Shown here: one piece after another, positions 12,424 through 21,947 of the stretch | Position numbering within the stretch: position 1 is the stretch's first letter | How the letters are laid out: every line of letters starts with the position of its first letter | From: an uncultured Bacteroidales bacterium | GTDB lineage: Bacteria > Bacteroidota > Bacteroidia > Bacteroidales > UBA3663 | Assembly: GCA_937899265.1 (NCBI GenBank) | Contig: CALBPV010000091.1 | Span: forward strand, 1 to 56,997 | DNA length: 56,997 nt | Direction of reading: 5' to 3' | Program-made: the position numbers and the translations under genes | The notes under the pieces: generated by a model | What the model was told of the DNA's origin: nothing | What the model saw: only the letters and a program-made list of their open reading frames with translations | The model's database searches: none

Positions 12424-13930
12424 CTGTCGTCGAGAGGACGATGGCCAGATTGTTGTGGAAGACGGGGGAAAGACCGAAAGAACCCAGAATGGAACTTTGG
12501 AAGGCAATGAAGACAAGCACCAAAACTCCGGCGACGGTGGCCACAACCGCCTGCGGACGCTGAGCCCGCGAACTCATGCCCAACAGGAAAAGGCCCAGTA
12601 CACCGCCCGAGAAGAGCGAGGCCAAACGCCACCAGGCATCGAGGGCGCGCGACTCGAACAGTTGGAAAGCCAAAGCCATGAAAATGCCCAAAACAGCAAT
12701 CACCACCGACGAACTGCGCAGCATCTTCATTTTGTTGCGATTGACGGTTTGGGACACCTTTTCATTGTAGCGCACAATGGCCCGATGTTCTTCGAGGTTA
12801 GCCTGCGTAATATGGTCGAAATCTTTCTTGTATTGCAATTCCCGGTGTTTTTTGCTGCGCATCGGAAGAAGGAAGTCTTCCATGATGAGTGTGGCCGAGG
12901 AGGTAATCGACGTGGCAATGGTGCTCATGCCGGCACAGAATATACACGTGAGCATGAGGCCGAAGAGACCTGTCGGCATGTGGTTGTAAAGAAAATGGGG
13001 GAAGATGCTGTCATCGCTCAGCTGTTCGGGTGCTGCGGAGGGGAAACAATAATAATAGGTGAAGATGGCAGTACCTATGAGGAAGAGGAGCGAGTTGACC
13101 GGCAGGGGAAGGAATGACCCCAAAACGGCACTGACGCGGGCTTCGTGAAGATTGGGCGCGGCATGATAGCGCTGGGTGTAGCCTTGATCGACTCCGAAAT
13201 TGTTGAGATTGGTGAAGATACCATAGAGCAGGCAGACCCAAAAGGTGGATTCGGACGGTGAGAATCCGAACGAACCCAAGGAGAATTTGCCGGTGTTCCA
13301 ACCTGTGCGCAGCACCTGACTGAAGCCGCCGGGCAGGCTCTCGGAAATGACCCACAGACAGACAATGGCTCCGACAATGAGAATGAGTCCCTGGAGGGCT
13401 TCAATCCAAATCACCGTACGCATGCCGCCCCGAAGGGAGAAGCCCAGAGTGGCGAGACCCGTGAGAACAATGATGAGAGAGAGATCGACATTGAAGACAA
13501 TCTTCATGGGAAGGGCCAGAAGGTAAAGGATGGTCGCCATGCGGCATATCTGGGTGAAAAGATAGCAGAGCGAAGCATATACTCTGGCCCAACGTCCAAA
13601 ACGGAACTGAAGGTAGCTGTAGGCACTGACGGAATTCTGGCGGCGGTAGAACGGTACGAACCACCGGGCTGCGATGATGCCGGCAATGGGAATGGTCAGC
13701 GTGAAGACAAATTGGTTCCAGTTGCTCGCATAGGAGGCCGAGACGTAGCCCAAATAGGAGATGGAGGAACAGTAGGAGGCAAAAATCGAAAGGCCGACAA
13801 CAAAACCGGGGACACGTCCGGAGGCATGGGTATAGTCCGCTGCATTGGTCGTGTGACGGCCGCTATGCCAACCCAGAAGAACGATACTCAGGGTAAGAAC
13901 GATGAAGAGGGCGATGTCGAAAATGCGCAT
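12359..13930 (-). CDS. Sodium:solute symporter family transporter
   Basis: Inner-membrane secondary transporter of the SSS family with about 13 hydrophobic segments in 523 residues. Family marks include the N-terminal GWHSGRHTTNAADYTHASGR region, FASYCSSISYLGYVSASYASNW in the first core helices, and LRGGMRTVIWIEALQG. The substrate cannot be told; sialic acid, sugars or amino acids are all possible. It is the last gene of the long minus-strand run that includes purD, and its C-terminal codons overlap the end of dusB. Confidence 0.88.
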   Translation of the reverse strand: MRIFDIALFIVLTLSIVLLGWHSGRHTTNAADYTHASGRVPGFVVGLSIFASYCSSISYLGYVSASYASNWNQFVFTLTIPIAGIIAARWFVPFYRRQNSVSAYSYLQFRFGRWARVYASLCYLFTQICRMATILYLLALPMKIVFNVDLSLIIVLTGLATLGFSLRGGMRTVIWIEALQGLILIVGAIVCLWVISESLPGGFSQVLRTGWNTGKFSLGSFGFSPSESTFWVCLLYGIFTNLNNFGVDQGYTQRYHAAPNLHEARVSAVLGSFLPLPVNSLLFLIGTAIFTYYYCFPSAAPEQLSDDSIFPHFLYNHMPTGLFGLMLTCIFCAGMSTIATSITSSATLIMEDFLLPMRSKKHRELQYKKDFDHITQANLEEHRAIVRYNEKVSQTVNRNKMKMLRSSSVVIAVLGIFMALAFQLFESRALDAWWRLASLFSGGVLGLFLLGMSSRAQRPQAVVATVAGVLVLVFIAFQSSILGSFGLSPVFHNNLAIVLSTTVILLVGWLLSLRLAPSKRKAH

Positions 13931-13965
13931 GGGGTTCGGAGTTATTACGGGAGTTCAGTCTGAAT

Positions 13966-14925
13966 TTACATAAACAGGGGAATCAGAATTGGTACAATGC
14001 CGAGGAGCATCATCGTGATGAGAACGAAGATAATCCACCACTCGTGAATATCAGACGAGAGATTTGTATGATGGAACGTGAGCTGAACGGCCAAAAGGAG
14101 GGAGAGCAGGCAGACGTAAAGTTCCAATTGTGAAACGTTCAAAAACGTGAAGACGGCAAACAGAATGGCCAATACGGAAAAAAGCTGAATACAGCTTGTG
14201 GAACGCAAGGAGTCGCCGATGTTCAGGAGAAAGCCGGTGCTTGTATAGACCGCCAAAAGGAGAGCAACGACAGCAATAAAAATCCAGGACTGAAGGCTGA
14301 ACTCGGGAAGCGCGAAAGTAACCGGGAAAACAGAACCGAGGTTGCGGAGGATGTTGCCGGCCGTATCTTCTCCGAAGAGGAAGAAGACAGTGACCCAAGA
14401 AACCCATATTCCCAAAAACACTCCCGAGAGTGTACTCCAGAAGTTGCGGACGGAATTGCTGCGCATGAAGAAGGCCGCAAAAAACAGTACAAGCAGCCAG
14501 TAGATTGTGGGAGCGTAGATGACGGACAGAAGTCCCACGATGATTCCGGCCAGGAGACAGATGGCCGGAGCATCGGTTCTCTGCCACGTCATGAGTGTCA
14601 GATTGAGAATGACTAACAGAGCTCCCATTTGGAGCAGAATTTTCCACAGCGGCATGTCGCCTTCCAAATAGAGAGCGGCAAAATTGGTGGCCGATGTGAG
14701 CAGGACCCAGGCGATGACAAAGGGAACACTGTGACGTACATTCCCCAGACGATTGCGGGAAATGAAGTCTTGGATACCCAAAGCAAAGAGAGCTGAAACG
14801 GCCCAGTTGGCAACAGGTATCCACCACGCGATGTCACCCAGCCAGGATTGGGCGGCAACGATGGCTGCAGAGAAGAATATCAGGAAAACCTTGGTGTCGG
14901 AATTCTGCGAAAGAGGAAGCGTCAT
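13966..14925 (-). CDS. Polytopic membrane protein, unknown function
   Basis: 319 residues with about nine to ten hydrophobic segments and very few charged stretches; no catalytic motif recognised. I believe it belongs to an uncharacterised Bacteroidota membrane family often found next to purD (DUF6427-like), but this is from memory. The start overlaps the purD stop by 4 bp (ATGA type), showing translational coupling with purD. It could be a transporter or an envelope-assembly factor; the sequence does not decide. Confidence 0.75.
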   Translation of the reverse strand: MTLPLSQNSDTKVFLIFFSAAIVAAQSWLGDIAWWIPVANWAVSALFALGIQDFISRNRLGNVRHSVPFVIAWVLLTSATNFAALYLEGDMPLWKILLQMGALLVILNLTLMTWQRTDAPAICLLAGIIVGLLSVIYAPTIYWLLVLFFAAFFMRSNSVRNFWSTLSGVFLGIWVSWVTVFFLFGEDTAGNILRNLGSVFPVTFALPEFSLQSWIFIAVVALLLAVYTSTGFLLNIGDSLRSTSCIQLFSVLAILFAVFTFLNVSQLELYVCLLSLLLAVQLTFHHTNLSSDIHEWWIIFVLITMMLLGIVPILIPLFM

Positions 14926-16208
14926 TGGTCGTATTTATTGAGATCCAAACCGATGTCGTGGCGATAGTATTTGCCGTCCCATTGAATTTGTTCGGCAGCC
15001 TTCATCGAGAGGGCGAGAGCCTCGGCACGGGTCTTGCCGTAGGATGTGAGCGAGAGGACGCGTCCGCCGGCGGTGACAAGTTGGCCGTTCTCATTGAGGG
15101 CGGTGCCTGCATGGAAGACGATGGTGTCCTTGACGTTTTCGATGCCGGTGATGACTTTGCCCTTCTCGTAGCGACCGGGGTATCCTCCCGATACGAGCAT
15201 GACGGTAACGGCAGTGCGGGGATCAATCTCGAGGTCTGTGGTGTTGAGTCTGCCTTGAGAGGCTGCCATGATGAGTTCGACGAGGTCGCTTTTGATACGC
15301 GGCATCACGACTTCCGTCTCGGGGTCACCCATGCGTACATTGTATTCTATCACCATCGGTTCGCCCTTCACATTGATGAGACCCAGGAAGATGAATCCGC
15401 AATAGCGTATATTCTCTTCGCGCAGTCCACGGATGGTGGGCTTGACAATACGTTCCTCGACTTTGGCCATAAAACCGGCATCGGCAAAAGGTACAGGCGA
15501 ACAGTTGCCCATTCCGCCGGTATTGGGGCCGGTATCTCCCTCTCCGATGCGTTTGTAGTCTTTGGCTACGGGCAGGATTTTGTAGTTCTTTCCGTCGGTC
15601 ATCACGAACACAGAGCATTCGATGCCGGAGAGAAATTCTTCGATGACGACCGTAGCCGATGCGTCTCCGAACATTCCGGACAGCATCTCGGCCAACTCTT
15701 TCTTGGCTTCTTCGAGCGTGGGCACGATGAGCACACCCTTGCCTGCTGCGAGGCCGTCAGCTTTGAGCACATAAGGAGCCTCGAGGGTTTCGAGGAAGCG
15801 GTAGGCCTCGTCGAGTGTCTCCCGGGTGAAGCTTTTGTAGCGTGCGGTCGGGATGCCGTGACGCATCATAAAGCCTTTGGCGAAGTCTTTGGAACCTTCG
15901 AGACGGGCACCCGCCTGTGTCGGGCCGAAGACTGCTATCTTCGAAAGGGTGGAATCCTGTTCGAAATAATCGACGATACCGCCCACGAGGGGGTTCTCGG
16001 GACCTACGACCACCAAGTCGATGTTGTTGTGGAGTGCGAATTGTCCGATTTTGTCGAATTCATCGACCTGGATGCTCACGTTCTCGCCGTAAGCTGACGT
16101 TCCGGCATTACCGGGTGCAATATACAATTTGGTGCACTTGGGACTCTGAGCCAGTTTCCAAGCGATGGCGCATTCGCGGCCGCCATTGCCGAGAAGTAAG
16201 ATTTTCAT
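14922..16208 (-). CDS. purD: Phosphoribosylamine--glycine ligase
   Basis: Second step of de novo purine synthesis: joins glycine to 5-phosphoribosylamine with ATP, giving GAR. The N-terminus MKILLLGNGGRECAIAWKL, the PGNAGTSAYGENV block, the ATP-grasp segments (FAKGFMMRHGIPTARY, YVLKADGLAAGKGVLI, EEFLSGIECSVFVM) and GPNTGGMGNCSPVPF are all present. The length of 428 residues is usual. It overlaps the upstream dipeptidyl peptidase gene by 4 bp and the downstream membrane-protein gene by 4 bp, so all three are translated as a coupled unit. Confidence 0.97.
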   Translation of the reverse strand: MKILLLGNGGRECAIAWKLAQSPKCTKLYIAPGNAGTSAYGENVSIQVDEFDKIGQFALHNNIDLVVVGPENPLVGGIVDYFEQDSTLSKIAVFGPTQAGARLEGSKDFAKGFMMRHGIPTARYKSFTRETLDEAYRFLETLEAPYVLKADGLAAGKGVLIVPTLEEAKKELAEMLSGMFGDASATVVIEEFLSGIECSVFVMTDGKNYKILPVAKDYKRIGEGDTGPNTGGMGNCSPVPFADAGFMAKVEERIVKPTIRGLREENIRYCGFIFLGLINVKGEPMVIEYNVRMGDPETEVVMPRIKSDLVELIMAASQGRLNTTDLEIDPRTAVTVMLVSGGYPGRYEKGKVITGIENVKDTIVFHAGTALNENGQLVTAGGRVLSLTSYGKTRAEALALSMKAAEQIQWDGKYYRHDIGLDLNKYDQ

Positions 16209-18169
16209 TGTTTTAGGAAGTCTTCAAAATATCGGGTTATTGTCTCATGGAGATGTACTCTGTCCTTGCCGTGCACATTGTGGGGATGGTTCGGATAGAG
16301 CATGAAATCGGGATGGGTGCCCTTGTCAACAGCATTTTTGAGAAACTGCACGGACATCTGGGGCACAACGGTGTCGTCCTGGTCGTCGTGGATGAGCAGC
16401 AAGCGTCCTTTCAGGCGGTCGGCCTGCAGGATGAGCGTGTTGTTGGCGTAGCCTTCGGCATTGTCGGTCGGAGTTCCCATATAACGTTCGCCGTACATCA
16501 CTTCATAGCGGCTCCAGTCCAACACGGGACCGCCGGCCACACCCACCTTGAAGGTCTCGGGATAATGCAGCATCATCCAGGTGGTCATGAATCCTCCGTA
16601 GCTCCAGCCGTGAATGCCGATGCGGTTGGCATCGACAAAAGGCTGGGATAGGAGATATTTGACACCTTCCATTTGGTCCTGTCCTTCCACTTCTCCGAGC
16701 CGGTGCCAGATGGCTTGCTCGAAGGCCAGCCCGCGGTGTTCGGAACCGCGTCCGTCGATGGTGAAGACAACATATCCCAAATTGGCCATGTGGATATCCC
16801 AGCCGCGAACGTCCCACAACCAGCGGTCCACGACCATTTGGGCGTGTGGGCCGTTGTAGAGATAGACTACAGCCGGATATTTACGGGTGCTGTCGAAGTC
16901 GGTGGGAAGCACCATGCGCCACCGCAGTTCCGTGATTCCGTCGGCAGCTTTGCAGACTCCGCTGTTGATTTGCGGCACTTTGTATCCATCGTATGGATTC
17001 TTGGACGAGAGCAACACCTTTTTCCTGAGGGTTCTGACGTTGACCGTTTGACTGACGCGAGGAGTCTCGTGGTTGGACCACGTGTCGTAGAATTGCTTGC
17101 AGTCGGGACTCATCCGCACGCTGTGCCATCCGGGTTCCACCGTGAGGAGGCGCAGTTTGCCGCTGCTGACCGTGAGTTCGTAGAGGTTGTTTTGGGTGTA
17201 GTCCTCCCGGGTGGAGGTGAAGTAGAGTTTGTCGCCCTTGGGAGACTTGGCCAGCAGTCGGGTGACCATCCATTCGCCGCGCGTGAGCTGTATGGGGTCT
17301 TCCTCCTTATTTATATTATATAGGTAAAGGTGATTCCATCCGTCGCGTTCGCTTTGCCAGACGAAACGGTCGTTGTCGAGGAAGAAGAGCGGGGCTTCCG
17401 GCTCGACATATTTTTCGTTTTTCTCTTCGAAGAGTGTCTTGACCCAATGGCCCGTTGTCGCATCATAGACGTTGACTTTCAGATGATTCTGCAGGCGATT
17501 GAGCTCTGCCACCACAATCTGGGTGCCGTCGGGACGCCAAGTGACGCAGGTGAGATAGTGTTCGGGATCGGGATTCTTGTCGGCCGTACGAAGCCACACC
17601 GTCTCTCGCGTATCCGGGTCATAAATGCCGAGTGTCACTTCGTGGCTCTTCATGCCGGCCATGGGGTACTTGACCCATTTCACCTCGGCTTCGCGTGCGT
17701 CGCTCTGCACGAGCGGATAGCCGCCCACCATCGTCTGATCCATGCGGTAGAAGGCCAATTTGTGGCCGGAGGGCGACCAGAAGAGGCCTCCGTCGATGCC
17801 GAACTCGTTGCGGTGGACAGATTGTCCCCATACGATGTCGGGGTCGGTGGTGTCGGAGATTTCCAGGCGGAGGGGAGCATCGGCCTCCGAAGGGGTGATG
17901 TTCTCCACATACAGGCGGGAACCTTCGTTGACGGCTTTCCAACTGCCGTCGGCCGAGAGGGCGGTATTGTCTTTGTCTGTCCCCTTGTCGGGTTCCCCGG
18001 ACGTGGTCCACGTCAACTTGCCGTCCGCCTCCCACCTCACGTTCTTGAGGGTCTCTACGCTCAGGTAATCGTCGTTGCCGGGTATGAGTTGCGGGAGCGA
18101 CAGTTTGGGTTGGGCTTGCAGGGTCATGACAGAGAAGGACAGTAGGAGTGCTGGGCTGAGCTTATTCAT
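16205..18169 (-). CDS. Dipeptidyl peptidase IV (S9 family), exported
   Basis: Serine peptidase that removes X-Pro/X-Ala dipeptides from peptides, probably in the periplasm or at the outer membrane. A signal peptide ends near LQAQ (about residue 20). An N-terminal beta-propeller follows (about residues 40-420), then an alpha/beta hydrolase domain with the nucleophile in GIHGWSYGGF near residue 524, the acid in LLIHDDQDDTVVP near 598 and the histidine in NHPHNVHGKDR near 631. At 654 residues it is somewhat shorter than the 710-730 usual for Bacteroidales DPP IV, with a compact propeller, but the triad is complete. It overlaps the neighbouring RNA methyltransferase by 8 bp. Confidence 0.93.
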   Translation of the reverse strand: MNKLSPALLLSFSVMTLQAQPKLSLPQLIPGNDDYLSVETLKNVRWEADGKLTWTTSGEPDKGTDKDNTALSADGSWKAVNEGSRLYVENITPSEADAPLRLEISDTTDPDIVWGQSVHRNEFGIDGGLFWSPSGHKLAFYRMDQTMVGGYPLVQSDAREAEVKWVKYPMAGMKSHEVTLGIYDPDTRETVWLRTADKNPDPEHYLTCVTWRPDGTQIVVAELNRLQNHLKVNVYDATTGHWVKTLFEEKNEKYVEPEAPLFFLDNDRFVWQSERDGWNHLYLYNINKEEDPIQLTRGEWMVTRLLAKSPKGDKLYFTSTREDYTQNNLYELTVSSGKLRLLTVEPGWHSVRMSPDCKQFYDTWSNHETPRVSQTVNVRTLRKKVLLSSKNPYDGYKVPQINSGVCKAADGITELRWRMVLPTDFDSTRKYPAVVYLYNGPHAQMVVDRWLWDVRGWDIHMANLGYVVFTIDGRGSEHRGLAFEQAIWHRLGEVEGQDQMEGVKYLLSQPFVDANRIGIHGWSYGGFMTTWMMLHYPETFKVGVAGGPVLDWSRYEVMYGERYMGTPTDNAEGYANNTLILQADRLKGRLLLIHDDQDDTVVPQMSVQFLKNAVDKGTHPDFMLYPNHPHNVHGKDRVHLHETITRYFEDFLKQ

Positions 18170-19784
18170 TCGGTTTTTCTCCTTTCGGATTATCTTTGGG
18201 TTGCGTCAGGTCGAGCACATGCTGGGACGCATCGAAACGGTCGCCGAAGAGCGGACGGTTGGGGTCGAATTTTCGGGGTTGATGTCCGCGTCGTTCCAGC
18301 CGTTCCATCATGAGCGTTTTTTCGTCCTTGAGGTTGCCGTCTTTGTCGTATTTGCTGATACGTCCGCCCGCTTTCCGCTCGAAAGGCTTCTTGCCGGACG
18401 TTTTTTTGTCGCGGTCGAAGGGTTTTCGTTCGCGGGGCTTGCCGTCCTTGTCGAACGGTTTGCGGTCGGTGCGGCCTCCGTCTTTGCCTGTCGGACGGGC
18501 AGACTTGCGATCCCGGCGGAGGCGAGTGAATTTGCCGTCGGTTTTGGACTCGGCTTTCTCCTTGTCCAGCGTTTTCCCTTCGGCACGGAAATCATCGAAA
18601 CGGCCTGCAAAGATTTCGTATTTGCGGAGCTGACATTCGATGCCTCCGTTGTTGAGGCTGTCCTTGATGGAGGGCTTCAGCCCGATGAAATCGAAGGGCT
18701 CGGCTTCGATATATTCGCCCGAACGGGGGTCTTTGACCTTGGATTTGCCGTCGAGAGAGATAATCCACGCATCGCATCCCTGATAGGCTTTCTTGAGCAC
18801 GGAGCCTATCATGCGGTAGAAGGTCGGGATGTCCGTGAAGAGACGGCGTCCGTAGGGCGGGTTGCATACCATCAGACAACCCTCCGAGGGAGCGTGTTCC
18901 GTCGTTTCGAAATCTTTGACATCGAGCGAGATGTATTTTGCCAGACCTGCTTTTCTCACATTTTCGGTGGCCTGCTCGATGGCCACTTTCGAAATGTCGT
19001 TGCCGTAGATTCGGTGGGAGAATTCTTTCTCCTGGCTGTCGTCTTCATAGAGGCTCTGCCATAGTTCCTTGTCGTAGGCCAGGTCGCCCACGGTCCAGCT
19101 CTCGAAGCCGAAACGGGAGCGGTAGATGCCCGCGGGTGTGTTGGTGGCGATGAGGGTGGCCTCGATGAGGAATGTTCCCGAGCCGCACATGGGGTCGATG
19201 AGGTCACGTGCACCGTCCCACCCCGCCTTGAGGAGGATGCCGGCGGCCAACACTTCGTTGATGGGGGCTTCGCCGCCCTCAGTGCGATAGCCGCGTTTGT
19301 AGAGCGGTTCGCCGGAAGCATCCATCGACATCGTGCATTCCGTCTCCGAGATGTGGAGGTTGAGTTGCACGTCGGCCGAGGTCACAGCCACCGAGGGACG
19401 TTTCATCCCCTTCTCTGTGAACCAGTCGCAGATGGCATCCTTGGTCCGATAGACGGCATATTTCGAGTGGCGGAAGGCTTCGCTGTAGATGGTTGCATCG
19501 ATGGCGATTGTCTGTCCTTCTGCCACATATTTCGACCAGTCGATGGCTTTTACGCAAGCGTAGAGTTCATCGGGATTGGAGGCTTGAAAGGTCTCGACGG
19601 GTTTGAGCACACGCAAGGCTGTGCGCAGCCAGAGGCAACTTTTGTATAGCAGTTCTTTGTCGCCGACGTATGTCACCATACGGGTACCTATGGCGATATT
19701 GATGCCTCCGAGGTGCTCCACTTCGGAAGCCAGGATTTCCTCCAGTCCCGCAAGTGTTTTGGCGATAATCTTGAATTTTTCCAT
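18162..19784 (-). CDS. THUMP-domain SAM-dependent RNA methyltransferase with basic tail
   Basis: Resembles the N-terminal half of RlmL, which makes m2G2445 in 23S rRNA. An N-terminal THUMP domain (about residues 1-160) is followed by a Rossmann methyltransferase with LIDPMCGSGTFLIEATL near residue 200 and the N6/N2 signature MVCNPPYGRR near residue 312. From about residue 410 the protein has an unusual Lys/Arg/Asp-rich tail with three copies of a [D/E/G][R/K]KPF[D/E] unit (DRKPFD, ERKPFD, GKKPFE), then a short conserved-looking end (RRGHQPRKFDPNRPLFGDRF). The tail probably is disordered and binds RNA; that is inference. The position of the modified base is not certain. Confidence 0.9.
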   Translation of the reverse strand: MEKFKIIAKTLAGLEEILASEVEHLGGINIAIGTRMVTYVGDKELLYKSCLWLRTALRVLKPVETFQASNPDELYACVKAIDWSKYVAEGQTIAIDATIYSEAFRHSKYAVYRTKDAICDWFTEKGMKRPSVAVTSADVQLNLHISETECTMSMDASGEPLYKRGYRTEGGEAPINEVLAAGILLKAGWDGARDLIDPMCGSGTFLIEATLIATNTPAGIYRSRFGFESWTVGDLAYDKELWQSLYEDDSQEKEFSHRIYGNDISKVAIEQATENVRKAGLAKYISLDVKDFETTEHAPSEGCLMVCNPPYGRRLFTDIPTFYRMIGSVLKKAYQGCDAWIISLDGKSKVKDPRSGEYIEAEPFDFIGLKPSIKDSLNNGGIECQLRKYEIFAGRFDDFRAEGKTLDKEKAESKTDGKFTRLRRDRKSARPTGKDGGRTDRKPFDKDGKPRERKPFDRDKKTSGKKPFERKAGGRISKYDKDGNLKDEKTLMMERLERRGHQPRKFDPNRPLFGDRFDASQHVLDLTQPKDNPKGEKPNE

Positions 19785-19790
19785 GTTGTG

Positions 19791-20696
19791 TCAGATAAAC
19801 AGTGCTCCGTCCACCTCGGCGAGCACTTTCTTTTTGAAAAACATTTTGGCTCCGGCTTCCACATCGTGCGTAATCCAGAGGTTGCCGCCGATGACGGCGT
19901 CGTCTCCGATACGTACGCGGCCCAGAATGGTCGCATTGGCATAGACCACCACACCGTTGCCGAGAATGGGGTGACGGGCAATGCCTTTGACGAGGGAGCC
20001 GTCCTCTTCCTGCGGGAAGTTGCGTGCACCGAGTGTCACGCCCTGATAGAGGGTGACATTGTTGCCCAAAATCGAGGTTGCACCGATGACGACACCCGTT
20101 CCGTGGTCGATGGTGAAGGAGTGGCCGATTTGGGCGGCAGGATGGATGTCGATGCAGGTTTCTCCGTGAGCCATCTCGGAGATAATGCGCGGGATGAGCG
20201 GAACGTCCAGTTCGTGAAACTTGTGAGCCAGACGGTGGCTGCAGATGGCACGAAGGCCCGGATAGCAGAGGATGACTTCTCCGGCATTGTGGGCCGCTGG
20301 GTCATTGCGATAGTGGGCCACAACATCGGTTTCGAGGATTTCACGCAGTTGGGGCAGGCTCTTGATAAAGGCAGCCGATTTTTCGTGGGCTGCATCGTTG
20401 AGCGTTTGACGACACTCCGCACAGCCGCAATCTTCGGAGGTGAAAGCCAACCCCGCGAGAATCTGTTTGGCCACCTTTTCGTAGAGGCGGTCCACATTGG
20501 CTCCCACATGGTAGAGCAGGGCATCCTTGTCGATGATGCTCTTGCCGTAATAACCGGGGAAGAGCAGGCTGCGGCAAATCTCGACGATTTCCTTGAGCTC
20601 CTGGACGGAGGGGAAGGGGATGGATTCGACGCCGTAGTGGTAGAACGAACTGTCGTTGACGGATGACAGCGCTTTGACGGTTTCGGAGAAATTCAT
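19791..20696 (-). CDS. cysE: Serine O-acetyltransferase
   Basis: Makes O-acetylserine from serine and acetyl-CoA, the first step to cysteine. The C-terminal left-handed beta-helix is plain (about residues 185-290): IDIHPAAQIGHSFTIDHGTG, VVIGATSILGNNVTLYQGVTLGA, RHPILGNGVVVYANATILG. The catalytic histidine is in IDHGTG and the acetyl-CoA loop follows. The N-terminal 180 residues form the helical oligomerisation part. At 301 residues it belongs to the longer EpsC-like group found in Bacteroidota. It is 17 bp after the C1 peptidase gene and 6 bp before the RNA methyltransferase gene. Confidence 0.93.
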   Translation of the reverse strand: MNFSETVKALSSVNDSSFYHYGVESIPFPSVQELKEIVEICRSLLFPGYYGKSIIDKDALLYHVGANVDRLYEKVAKQILAGLAFTSEDCGCAECRQTLNDAAHEKSAAFIKSLPQLREILETDVVAHYRNDPAAHNAGEVILCYPGLRAICSHRLAHKFHELDVPLIPRIISEMAHGETCIDIHPAAQIGHSFTIDHGTGVVIGATSILGNNVTLYQGVTLGARNFPQEEDGSLVKGIARHPILGNGVVVYANATILGRVRIGDDAVIGGNLWITHDVEAGAKMFFKKKVLAEVDGALFI

Positions 20697-20713
20697 AGCA
20701 GGGAACGGGGGAA

Positions 20714-21946
20714 TCAGATTCCGTACTTGTCACGGAGTTTTTTGCTGATGGCTTCTTTGTTGACAACGTAGTTGATGGTCTTGGCGCGCACAAACTCGTA
20801 TGTGGCGTACCAGATGCCGTTGTATTTGCCGGTCAGGCCCCAGGAGTTCTTCACCATGAAGTAGGGGGTGCCTTCCTGGTCCTTGGCGATGCCGAAAATC
20901 ACCATCCCGTGGTCGTCGGTGGTCTCGAAGTTGTCGTAGCCTCGCTGACGCTCTTCGGGAGTCACTTTCTTCTGGGGAAGGGGTTTCTCGGTGAGTTTTT
21001 CGCGCTTTTCGTTCTTGGAGAGACGAAGCCACTTGGCCTGGTCCGAACCGAGTTCTTCGTAAGCCTTGTCGCTCATGTCGGGATAGACGGCAAGGCCGTC
21101 GCGCGTGAATCCGTCCTCGCTCACGTCGGCACCCCAGGCTACGGCATAACCGCCCTTGACGGCATCCTCGATGATTTGGACCATATCGTCGAGTTCCACA
21201 TTGATGGATGAACCCCAGCGCCAGTTGTCCTGCACCTCGATGATGAAGCCTTCGCCCTTGTAGTCTCCCTCCGAGTAGGGATGATGGGTGAACGATGTGA
21301 TGGAGACATAATCTTTGGCACTCAGTCCGGTGGACTTGTAGAACGACATCGGCGTGTATTTCTTGCCCTCGTAGGTGAATTCCGTGGGGCGAACGCCGAG
21401 GTAGGTGTCATAGATGCCGGCCAGGGCTTTCTTCCAGAGGGGTGTGCCGTCGGGAGAGAACTGCAGTTTGCGTTCACTCTTGGCCACTGCATTCACGAGG
21501 GGGTCGGTGAGAGAAGAGAGCTCGCTGTGGTTCGAAAGCGTGTCGCCGTACATCACGCCGGCGGGCATTTCTTTGTCGGGCACGAGGCCGAAATGTTCCA
21601 TGCCGTATGTCACGTCGTAGAACGAACCTCCCTGTGAGAAGCTGACGTCACCGTGCATACGGACGGCCTTGTCGGCACGGTCCATATACGTGTTATAGAC
21701 GATGTACATTTCAGAGAAGTCATACACCTTGCCTGTCTTGCGAATCAGTTCTGATTCGAGGAACCCAAGGGTGGAGTAGCACCAGCAGGTGCCTGCGTTC
21801 TTCTGATTCTTGACGGGCGTGATGGCCACGCTGTCAACGGTGGTGAATTGGAACCCTTTGACTGTATCGTTCTTCTCGGGTTCTGCAGCTGCAACAGAGG
21901 CTGCTGTGAGCGCAATGAGTGCGCCGACGATGAATTTTTTTTGCAT
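20714..21946 (-). CDS. C1 family cysteine peptidase (aminopeptidase C/bleomycin hydrolase-like), exported
   Basis: Papain-fold peptidase with a signal peptide ending near AASVAAAE (about residue 21), so it acts outside the cytoplasm, unlike classical cytosolic PepC. The oxyanion Gln and nucleophile Cys54 lie in PVKNQKNAGTCWCYS, the histidine in TTDDHGMVIFGIA, and the Asn in MVKNSWGLTG. The C-terminus is KLRDKYGI. At 410 residues it is usual for Bacteroidales C1B enzymes. It starts 1 bp after the S41 peptidase stop, so the two are made together. Confidence 0.92.
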   Translation of the reverse strand: MQKKFIVGALIALTAASVAAAEPEKNDTVKGFQFTTVDSVAITPVKNQKNAGTCWCYSTLGFLESELIRKTGKVYDFSEMYIVYNTYMDRADKAVRMHGDVSFSQGGSFYDVTYGMEHFGLVPDKEMPAGVMYGDTLSNHSELSSLTDPLVNAVAKSERKLQFSPDGTPLWKKALAGIYDTYLGVRPTEFTYEGKKYTPMSFYKSTGLSAKDYVSITSFTHHPYSEGDYKGEGFIIEVQDNWRWGSSINVELDDMVQIIEDAVKGGYAVAWGADVSEDGFTRDGLAVYPDMSDKAYEELGSDQAKWLRLSKNEKREKLTEKPLPQKKVTPEERQRGYDNFETTDDHGMVIFGIAKDQEGTPYFMVKNSWGLTGKYNGIWYATYEFVRAKTINYVVNKEAISKKLRDKYGI

Positions 21947-21947
21947 T

